In this document: piece by piece, positions 1-5,547 of the stretch
How positions within the stretch are numbered: position 1 is the stretch's first letter
How the letters are laid out: each line of letters begins with the position of its first letter
Origin: Verrucomicrobiia bacterium
Lineage (GTDB): Bacteria > Verrucomicrobiota > Verrucomicrobiia > Opitutales > Opitutaceae
DNA length: 64,000 bases
NCBI GenBank assembly: GCA_011525695.1
Contig: WYBX01000137.1
Span: 1 to 64,000, forward strand
Reading direction: 5' to 3'
Notes under the pieces: generated by a model
Database searches by the model: none
What the model was told of the DNA's origin: nothing
What the model saw: the letters and a program-made list of their open reading frames with translations, nothing else
Made by a program: the position numbers and the translations under genes

Positions 1-40
1 GTAGTTTGCCGACGGTTCGGTTGTATCGGGTTTTTGTTTT

Positions 41-919
41 TCATCCCCTGCCTTGTGGCAGGTCTAACCCGTGCAGCCGAACCGCTTTTCTCCCTCCGGT
101 TTCACAAATTTCTGTGGGACGACAGTGGAACCAATACGTTGATGATGCCAGGTAATGGGAACGCCAGTTCCCTGTCATATACTGTAGGAACGCGAGGAAA
201 CAGAAATACGCAATGACCGGGGCAGTTATGCCAGCTATCGGAGGGAGGATCTGCCAATATCGCTGTTCCTTGCAAAGGGAGCGGCAGTGCGGAAGCACTA
301 AGGCAGCCGCGGGCAGCGCCAGGAGAAAGCCATTGGGTCGCGTAAGGCCGGCGAGAAGACCTGTGGCCATCATCCAGTTCCATCGTCGCGCTTGCGCGGC
401 CCTTACGAATAGAACCGTCAAGAGCAGGTATAGTGACTCCGTCAGTCCAATTGAAAACCACACCGTCGCAGGGCTAAATGCCATCAGTACAGCCACCCTG
501 GAAGCCAGCCTATCGCTCAATTCGTCCCTTGCGAGGCAATATCCATTCCATAGAGCGAAGAAGAAGCAAACATTTGCTAGAATTAATCCGGCGACGAGCG
601 CATCAATCCCCAATGAGTGAAACAGCCGCAGCAACAGTGGCCAAAGGGGAAAGAATGCCGCGGAAGCGTTTGCTCCACTAGGCTCCAGACCATAACCTTC
701 GACGGCTATCCGAGCATACCAGCCGACGTCCCACCTGTTGAAATACTCCTGCCAGCCTAGTTCGCCTATCCTTCCACGATAGAAGCGATCAGCCTTGAAG
801 AAGAGGGGGCCCGCAATCGCTATAAGTGCAAGCAGCATCCGCGAAGATAAAAATAGGCAAGATACAATCCACACCGCTTCCCGCAGCTGTGCGCGCTCTA
901 CCCTAAAACATCGCACCAT
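41..919 (-). CDS. PIG-V-like membrane glycosyltransferase, C-terminally short
   Basis: A 292-residue protein dominated by hydrophobic segments. Near residues 47-75 it has the stretch FNRWDVGWYARIAVEGYG, which resembles the lumenal W-D-x-x-W-Y motif of the PIG-V/mannosyltransferase family, and a second conserved-looking patch GLTRPNGFLLA near 190. Family members transfer a sugar from a polyprenyl carrier in the membrane and usually exceed 400 residues. Here the hydrophobic pattern stops after about residue 250, and the last 40 residues are polar and do not look like the family, so the gene is probably truncated or frameshifted. The DNA is visibly AT-richer than the rest of the window, consistent with transfer. 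A surface-polysaccharide role is inferred only. Confidence 0.6.
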   Translation of the reverse strand: MVRCFRVERAQLREAVWIVSCLFLSSRMLLALIAIAGPLFFKADRFYRGRIGELGWQEYFNRWDVGWYARIAVEGYGLEPSGANASAAFFPLWPLLLRLFHSLGIDALVAGLILANVCFFFALWNGYCLARDELSDRLASRVAVLMAFSPATVWFSIGLTESLYLLLTVLFVRAAQARRWNWMMATGLLAGLTRPNGFLLALPAAALVLPHCRSLCKEQRYWQILPPIAGITAPVIAYFCFLAFLQYMTGNWRSHYLASSTYWFHCRPTEICETGGRKAVRLHGLDLPQGRG

Positions 920-1198
920 GACGTATGCTATTTATCCGAGATATCCGAATGAACATTTAGGAGGTACGCTGAACGCACCCTCATGTATTCGGAGGCGAGC
1001 GCGCAGGCCAGCAGCAGTGCAATTGCAAGATAGAACATAGTTGCGCAGGAACGCCGCGCGACAGGTGAAATGAATCGGTGCAAGGGCTGTTTCAATCTCA
1101 TGTGATTAGATGCTAGGAAGGCTAAGATGACACTCTCAGGTACCTGCGATTGATGGTGGAAATGCTCCTAGTCGTCGGCCCCGCCGCAGCGGGCCTGG

Positions 1199-1885
1199 TT
1201 AACGCTTCTCCCATATCGAGAAATACTCGATCCGATTCTCATCAGCGGTGGACTCGAATAGGACCGAACTTTTGATGCCTAGTTGGTCGAGTGACTGCAG
1301 GAGGTGAGCGCGAAATGTCTCGCTCGTCCACACATGGGAATGCTCTCTGCGAGTCCGTGCTCTCTGGATGTGATGCACGAGATTCTCGGGAGGTTGCGCG
1401 AATACATGAGGCGCTGCACTACGCAAGAATTCCACATAGTGCTCGTCTGAACTTTCGGTGACGCCCCGAGCAAAGTCGCTTTGCAGATGTTCCCAAGTAG
1501 TCAGCGGCCTTCGACTATCAAATGTGAACCGCATGTCTGGCACAGCCAGGACGGCCAAGCCTCCGATTCTTATCACCCGGAAGATCTCTGCGATTGCCCG
1601 AAGCGGATTGGCCACATGCTCCAGCACATGACACGCGATCGCAAAATCGCAACCGCCGGTTCTACAGAGTTCCAGACCCCTCGCATCCATGTCCATGACC
1701 ATGTCAACATGCACGAATGCATGTGCCGGAATCTCCGGGAACATACCGCGGGCAATGCTCTCATCACACCGATCGATGTATAATACGCGACATTCGGACG
1801 GGAGGGGAAATGGTTCGTGCAATGCGCCGATCTCGATCCCATGCCCACTGAGGAGCTTCGATGCGCATTGTCGATGTTGCAGCAT
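1199..1885 (-). CDS. Class I SAM-dependent methyltransferase
   Basis: A 228-residue cytosolic protein with the Rossmann methyltransferase layout: motif I GIEIGALHEPF near residue 16 (glycine-rich SAM loop), acidic motif II at VLYIDRCDE near 35, and the motif IV-like segment CDFAIACHVLEHVANP near 80-95 followed by RVIRIGGLAVLAVPD. The H-V-L-E-H pattern is typical of the Methyltransf_11 type used on small molecules and sugars, often in O-antigen or capsule clusters. The substrate cannot be read from the sequence. It lies in the same AT-richer stretch and on the same strand as the membrane glycosyltransferase at 41-919, with about 280 bp between them in which I see no gene. Confidence 0.8.
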   Translation of the reverse strand: MLQHRQCASKLLSGHGIEIGALHEPFPLPSECRVLYIDRCDESIARGMFPEIPAHAFVHVDMVMDMDARGLELCRTGGCDFAIACHVLEHVANPLRAIAEIFRVIRIGGLAVLAVPDMRFTFDSRRPLTTWEHLQSDFARGVTESSDEHYVEFLRSAAPHVFAQPPENLVHHIQRARTRREHSHVWTSETFRAHLLQSLDQLGIKSSVLFESTADENRIEYFSIWEKR

Positions 1886-1994
1886 GGTTGGCTGGCAGCG
1901 TTATTCACCTCAACGCATTTTATGCACCGTGTATTCACGTTCGGGTCGGCTGCAGTGTTGTCCCATTGGCGATGCAAAGTTTCTTGTGCCGGCC

Positions 1995-2204
1995 GTGAGT
2001 CGACAGCCCGCACGGTTTAGAATTTCGATCAAAGACAACCAAGCGCCGAGACTTCTCAAAGTCGAGTTGATTGAAAGTCCAGGCATTTGGGGTGAGAAGC
2101 GTTTTCGGATTCGTGTCAACGGTCGCGAGGCACGACAGGTGAAGCACGCGACATTGACCGAGGTGTTCGACCGCCTCAGACGATGGCTCGTGGGACGAGA
2201 TTGA
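1995..2204 (+). CDS. Small basic protein of unknown function, probably part of the HUH element
   Basis: A 69-residue reading frame starting at a GTG. The protein is rich in Arg, Lys, Val and Glu with a plausible fold: KVELIESPGIW, then KRFRIRVNGREAR (a beta-hairpin-like stretch with an NGR turn), then an amphipathic helix LTEVFDRLRRWLVGRD. Composition and the lack of low-complexity sequence argue that it is coding, unlike most overlapping frames here. It ends about 35 bp before the hairpin at 2238-2271 and points toward the leftward Rep operon, so it may be a DNA-binding or accessory protein of that element. No recognisable domain. The start is uncertain because no clear ribosome binding site precedes the GTG. 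Confidence 0.45.
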   Translation: MSRQPARFRISIKDNQAPRLLKVELIESPGIWGEKRFRIRVNGREARQVKHATLTEVFDRLRRWLVGRD

Positions 2205-2237
2205 GCGGACAGTTATTGACCATGGTAACAAGGAAAA

Positions 2238-2271
2238 GGGCCGGTGCCGCGCTCCGCGCGGCAACCGGCCC
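2238..2271 (-). terminator. Strong GC hairpin followed by a T run (minus strand), end of the Rep operon
   Basis: A near-perfect inverted repeat: GGGCCGGT at 2238-2245 pairs with ACCGGCCC at 2264-2271, extended inward by complementary GCCGCG/CGCGGC. Read on the minus strand it lies about 20 nt past the stop codon at 2292 and is followed by TTTTCCTTGTT, which fits an intrinsic terminator for the leftward operon. Because it borders a rolling-circle replication gene cluster, a role as a replication-origin hairpin is the main alternative. Confidence 0.7.
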
Positions 2272-2291
2272 AGTTCCCTTCGGTTCACCGG

Positions 2292-2639
2292 TCAGCCGGC
2301 CAATTCGCCCGACCGGATGACCAGTTGCCCACTGTGGCCATCCGTGCCCACCTTTCCGGCCTTGATGGTCACCGACTGGAAATCGGCGAGCTTTGGGAAT
2401 TCCGTGACGTTCTCCCCCTCGACCTTGACCCCGGGATCAGTTTTCGGGTCGAGGAAGCGCGCCCAGGTCGCGACTCCAGGTTGAAGTGCGATCTCATGCT
2501 CGACGAGCACGAGGGTTCCCGTGCCATCCTTCCGCTTGATTGCTCGCGCACGGTTCGAGACGACAATGCCCCGAACGAAGATCCCGTTCCCGGTTGGGAG
2601 CGGCTTGGTTCCCTCACTTTCACTCATTGGCTTAGCCAT
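2292..2639 (-). CDS. Small Rep-linked protein, possible single-stranded-DNA-binding protein
   Basis: A 115-residue protein. The ATG at 2639 lies 16 nt inside the end of the upstream rep gene, so translational coupling is likely; a longer in-frame reading (to 2942) only shadows rep. The predicted core is beta-rich: GIFVRGIVVSNRARAI, TLVLVEHEIAL, ADFQSVTIKAGKVG and GQLVIRSGEL, as expected of a small OB-like barrel. In rolling-circle phages and plasmids a gene of this size directly after rep often encodes the ssDNA-binding protein, and that role is inferred from position and beta-rich pattern, not from a recognised motif. Cytosolic; no signal peptide. Confidence 0.6.
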   Translation of the reverse strand: MAKPMSESEGTKPLPTGNGIFVRGIVVSNRARAIKRKDGTGTLVLVEHEIALQPGVATWARFLDPKTDPGVKVEGENVTEFPKLADFQSVTIKAGKVGTDGHSGQLVIRSGELAG

Positions 2640-3538
2640 GGTATCAGATCCTCCGAGTCGTTGATTTTGAAGTGACCCCCGCCCAGGTAACGACCGGCCA
2701 GGGCGATTGGGTAAACGAGCTCGGACATGAGCTCGAAAAACGGCCGGGGAAGGATCACTTGCCGATACCTCTCGCCGGCTTGAAAGATTGCCGTCTTTGA
2801 CCATCGCCGAATCCTTTCGCCCAGGGTGCAGCTTCGCAGCTTCCGCCCTGTCAGCTGCGACGGCATCCGCGGCTCGGCCGTGCCATCCAAGAAGCCTCGC
2901 GAGGGCTGGAACACTCGCAGCCGGCTCCGGTTGAGCACCCATTCCGGCAACCCGCCGCCCTTCGTCACGTACTTGAGCAGGTAGTGGAAATCCTTATTGG
3001 CGATTCGGCGGACGTTCGTGCGCCCCAGCCCCCAAAGCGCATCGAACAGGCCGCAAGGAATGAACCGTCGGGTCAGGAAAACGACGTGGAAGTGTGCCCA
3101 GCCGTTCTGGTGAAACTCCACCTTCACCGCGTACGGCTCGTTGACGACGTACCGAATTCCGTTGAACACCACACCCTGCCGTAGCCGGTGGAACATCCGG
3201 CGCAGCTTATCGCGCCCGTGTTCGAAGGCGGCGGACGGGTCTGCGTACAATGCAGGGTTGAACGTGAAGGTCAGGAAGAGGCAACCGCCGACGTTCGGCA
3301 GCCGCGGCAGAAGCTTCGCCAGGACGCGACAGATTCCGCGCGGGTGAAACCACGAAATCGGGTTGTACGGCCGCAGCACGCCGAGCTCACAAGCAACCCC
3401 CTCACGCCCCTTCCCCCGCTCCCCCGAGGGAGCGGGGAACCCTCCCGCTTGCGCGACCGGCGCGGGGGACGGCTGCGCCGTCTTTAGCCCCGCGTCCCGC
3501 GCTGCGCTCCGCCAATCAGAATCGGCGTGCGTGTTCAT
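2624..3538 (-). CDS. Rolling-circle replication initiator (HUH endonuclease, Rep)
   Basis: A 304-residue protein. Motif 1 is CLFLTFTFNP near residues 86-95; motif 2, the metal-binding HUH, is GWAHFHVVF with His149 and His151; motif 3 is FHYLLKYVTKGG with candidate catalytic Tyr186 and Tyr190. HUH Rep proteins nick one strand at the origin, stay attached to the 5' end through tyrosine and start rolling-circle replication. The first 75 residues are Pro/Gly-rich and probably a variable extension. ATG 3538 is preferred over an in-frame start at 3589 because it overlaps the upstream gene by four bases (ATGA). Similar proteins occur in filamentous phages, plasmids and integrated elements, and the sequence alone does not distinguish these. 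Confidence 0.88.
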   Translation of the reverse strand: MNTHADSDWRSAARDAGLKTAQPSPAPVAQAGGFPAPSGERGKGREGVACELGVLRPYNPISWFHPRGICRVLAKLLPRLPNVGGCLFLTFTFNPALYADPSAAFEHGRDKLRRMFHRLRQGVVFNGIRYVVNEPYAVKVEFHQNGWAHFHVVFLTRRFIPCGLFDALWGLGRTNVRRIANKDFHYLLKYVTKGGGLPEWVLNRSRLRVFQPSRGFLDGTAEPRMPSQLTGRKLRSCTLGERIRRWSKTAIFQAGERYRQVILPRPFFELMSELVYPIALAGRYLGGGHFKINDSEDLIPWLSQ

Positions 3539-3807
3539 TGGGCGCCCTCCAAGTACTGCAGCAGAGCGGCATCGCGCTTTTCCTCCCACCGCTCTTTTAC
3601 GACGACGAAATACGCCGCCCCCTCGCTGTCGTGATAAATGCGGCCAGGTCGATTGATGACCTCCGGATTGAATGGCCCGATGAAATCCGGGTGACCAACA
3701 CGCGGGCCAGGTTCAGCGCGGCCGGCGCGAAGCTGGAGCACACTGCACCGCCGGACTTCCACCAATCCGGCGCGGACGCTCGGCTCGGCTGTCGCGCTGG
3801 CGGTCAC
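3535..3807 (-). CDS. Small protein of unknown function in the Rep operon
   Basis: A 90-residue protein overlapping both neighbours by four bases (ATGA with the HTH gene upstream and with rep downstream), which strongly supports it being translated. The N-terminal 40 residues are Arg-rich. The middle reads HPDFIGPFNPEVINRPGRIYHDSEGAAYFVVVKERWEEKRDAALLQYLEG, with a short beta strand YFVVVK and an amphipathic C-terminal helix. I do not recognise the family. Position immediately before rep suggests a copy-control or recombination accessory function, which is only an inference. Confidence 0.65.
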   Translation of the reverse strand: MTASATAEPSVRAGLVEVRRCSVLQLRAGRAEPGPRVGHPDFIGPFNPEVINRPGRIYHDSEGAAYFVVVKERWEEKRDAALLQYLEGAQ

Positions 3808-4016
3808 AGCTCCACGCTCCCGGTCGTTTCACGGAGGAACCGCTCGATTTCCCAAATGGGATACACCGGCCGGCGTGTCGCGCGCGAAGGCCGCAGGAGC
3901 CCTCGCTTTGTCAGCCGATCGATTGTGACCGCGCTTTGCCCGATCGCCTTTGCTGCGTCCGTCCTCGTGAGGGCCAGCTTCGGCGGACTTACTCTGATTT
4001 CTTCTGACGCATCCAT
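3804..4016 (-). CDS. Helix-turn-helix DNA-binding protein (excisionase/MerR-like)
   Basis: A 70-residue protein whose core ALTRTDAAKAIGQSAVTIDRLTKRGLLRPSRATRRPVYPIWEIERFL has the winged-helix pattern of excisionase and MerR-type HTH_17 domains: a first helix with alanines, a turn, a recognition helix with T-I-D-R-L, then the 'G-L-L-x-P' wing and a Y-P-x-W-E-I-x-R-F-L final helix. Such proteins bind element ends to direct excision or repress the element's promoter. It is the second gene of the leftward operon, 55 bp after the 4071-4817 gene and overlapping the next gene by four bases. Confidence 0.75.
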   Translation of the reverse strand: MDASEEIRVSPPKLALTRTDAAKAIGQSAVTIDRLTKRGLLRPSRATRRPVYPIWEIERFLRETTGSVEL

Positions 4017-4070
4017 GCGCCAGAAGGTAGCGGCTTTCCTCGGCGGAAATTACCTCACGCACAGTCGCGC

Positions 4071-4817
4071 CTAAGGTATTTTTCTTGGTCGGCCGCGCCT
4101 TCGAAATCGCTTGCCAACCCGATGACAAATCTGCGCCACCCGTTTCGGGTCATAGCCAGCACGATTCCTCCCCAAGATTTTGATCAAAACTTGGTGAAGC
4201 TGATCAACGCTCCTCAGCTGTTCCACAACGCGCCAAAATAACGACATGAACAGATAGATTTCAGTCGCATCGTTCGACTTGTTTTCGCCGGCCAGCATCC
4301 GGAACGCATCCGCCATCCCTTGGGCGAAGTCTGCGCGCTGACGGGTGTCCATCTGGGCTTCGAAAGCTTCGGCCCATTCGCAGAATTCGCGGCCCTCATC
4401 CTTGAAAAACGTCTCGAACATGCCTTCCCCGTCCTCGCCAAAGAGATACTTGAACCCCCTCAATATCTCCTCCTCGGTGGGCTCTCGTGGCGCCGGCAAA
4501 GGCGATACCCCTTGGAGACACCGGTTCAGTTTTTCCACGCCTTCCACTACCATCGCGATTGCGAAGCCCGCCTGATAGTACTCCGGCATGGAGGCAAATT
4601 TTTCCGGGCTATCGACCTTCGGGAACAGAGCGGCCGTTACCTTGCGTCCGCAACGCATGGCCCATTCGGGCCGATCATTATTCACGAGCCCCCGAAAACC
4701 TGTGACGCTCGCCATCGCGTTCGGGAGGAGCCCGAAATCGGCGCACCGCATAGCAGGCAAAAACTTTTCTGCTGGTATCAGCTCCCCGCCGCCCGAAGTT
4801 GTCACCCTTGTTGTCAC
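4071..4817 (-). CDS. Unknown protein, first gene of the HUH-element operon
   Basis: A 248-residue protein of unknown function. It is mostly helical by composition, with acidic stretches (PREPTEEEILRGFKYLFGEDGEG near 110-130, FFKDEGREFCEWAEAFEAQM near 135-155) and a very basic tail KRFRRRGRPRKIP resembling an AT-hook (GRPRK), which suggests DNA binding. There is no signal peptide. It begins about 130 bp from the tRNA half at 4947-4984, so the operon promoter must lie between them. The full-length, non-repetitive, mixed composition argues it is real. A role as regulator or integration partner is possible but unproven. Confidence 0.6.
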   Translation of the reverse strand: MTTRVTTSGGGELIPAEKFLPAMRCADFGLLPNAMASVTGFRGLVNNDRPEWAMRCGRKVTAALFPKVDSPEKFASMPEYYQAGFAIAMVVEGVEKLNRCLQGVSPLPAPREPTEEEILRGFKYLFGEDGEGMFETFFKDEGREFCEWAEAFEAQMDTRQRADFAQGMADAFRMLAGENKSNDATEIYLFMSLFWRVVEQLRSVDQLHQVLIKILGRNRAGYDPKRVAQICHRVGKRFRRRGRPRKIP

Positions 4818-4946
4818 CCGACTTCCAAATTTCGGCGTTTTTGGGATAACTCAAGACAATCGCGAAACCGCGCTTTTCGTTCAGTATCCGGGAACTTACG
4901 ACGCCGGAGGACTCGGGAGGAAATGGGCTGAAAACGCCATTTCGAT

Positions 4947-4984
4947 TTATGAGTCCTCTGCTCTGACCGTTGAGCTATAGGCCC
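4947..4984 (-). pseudogene. 5' half of a tRNA with CAU anticodon (possible attachment site)
   Basis: The minus strand from 4984 reads GGGCCTATAGCTCAACGG, continuing through a D-arm (AGAGC) and an anticodon arm AGGACTCATAA with CAU at tRNA positions 34-36. Homology ends exactly at the 3' side of the anticodon loop (position 38). The following bases do not pair with the 5' anticodon stem and no T-arm (GTTCGAATC) follows. It is therefore nucleotides 1-38 of a tRNA-Met/Ile2-like gene and cannot give a functional tRNA. It sits just upstream of the HUH-element operon, as expected for an att remnant. Confidence 0.75.
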
Positions 4985-5045
4985 GTGATGCTCCGCCGGA
5001 GTGGTTGGGACTTATGCGGTCCGATCGGATGGAGGCGAACTGAAA

Positions 5046-5110
5046 GTAGCGGGCATCAGTAGCGGGCATCAGTAGCGGGTAGCGAGTAGCGAGTAGCGGG
5101 TAGCGGGCAT
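5046..5110. repeat. Short tandem repeat of TAGCGGG/TAGCGAG units
   Basis: About 65 bp made of two AGTAGCGGGCATC units followed by 7-bp units alternating TAGCGGG and TAGCGAG. It separates the tRNA fragment from the first cluster of palindromic repeats. No coding potential is seen. Confidence 0.85.
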
Positions 5111-5460
5111 GCTATGGCGGACAGGCCGTGGCGTCCACAAACCCGATAGAAGTTTCATTCTGCGCACCGGATCCATCTTCATGGCCGTGACGGAGCACGG
5201 CCCTCCACGAATCCAAGTCTGAATCCAGGCTTCGAAGACCCATTCATGGAGGGACGCCCTCCGCGGCGTCCTTAAACCCGATGGGAAATTCATTCTGCGC
5301 AGCGGATCGGTCTTCATGGCCGTGACGGAGCACGGCCCTCCATCTACGAAGTTCGGAACGTAGCGGCTCGGGCGGCCTGCCCGCCGACTTGTCCTCCGCA
5401 GCTTCAGCGAAGGAGGAAGGCTCAGCGAAGGAGGGAGCACGGCCCTCCAGGTGATGAAAA
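5111..5460. repeat. Cluster of R1 palindromic repeat units
   Basis: Contains a full R1 unit at 5247-5342 (minus orientation), bounded by TGGAGGG and CCCTCCA. It is built of hairpin B (GGACGCC, loop CTCCG-, GGCGTCC), a roughly 45-bp conserved spacer containing CTGCGCAGCGGATC, and hairpin A (GGCCGTG, loop ACGGAG, CACGGCC). A degenerate copy occupies 5111-5207. A third, at 5385-5450, is interrupted by an insert rich in TTCAGCGAAGGAGG. The 5' end of the GH31 gene at 7962 is bordered by a further R1 fragment near 8045-8068. Confidence 0.85.
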
Positions 5461-5547
5461 TCGTCGCGAGAATGCGCGATCCGGATCCCGGCAAGGAACG
5501 TGAAGGATCCGCGCTGAACGTAAATGCCGGCGGCATCTCTTGTCCGC

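Larger units (their letters stand above)
1995..4984 (-). mobile_element. Compact HUH-Rep element next to a half tRNA
   Basis: Five tightly packed leftward genes (4817 to 2292), four of them overlapping or 55 bp apart, encode an unknown protein, a helix-turn-helix protein, a small protein, a rolling-circle HUH endonuclease and a small protein translationally linked to it. A terminator-like hairpin lies at 2238-2271, and at the other side is a fragment that matches only nucleotides 1-38 of a tRNA with a CAU anticodon. This architecture resembles integrated plasmids or single-stranded-DNA phage-like elements that use tRNA genes as targets. No integrase, capsid or coat protein gene was recognised, so mobility may depend on Rep alone or on a helper. 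The left boundary is inferred. Confidence 0.55.

Noticed and set aside
48..63. Terminator at CCTGCCTTGTGGCAGG
   Set aside because: The T run lies upstream of the hairpin on the plus strand and becomes an A run after it on the minus strand, so it does not fit a terminator for the 41-919 gene.
5046..5110. Possible CRISPR array
   Set aside because: Units are adjacent 7- to 13-bp repeats without spacers, and no cas gene is present in the window.
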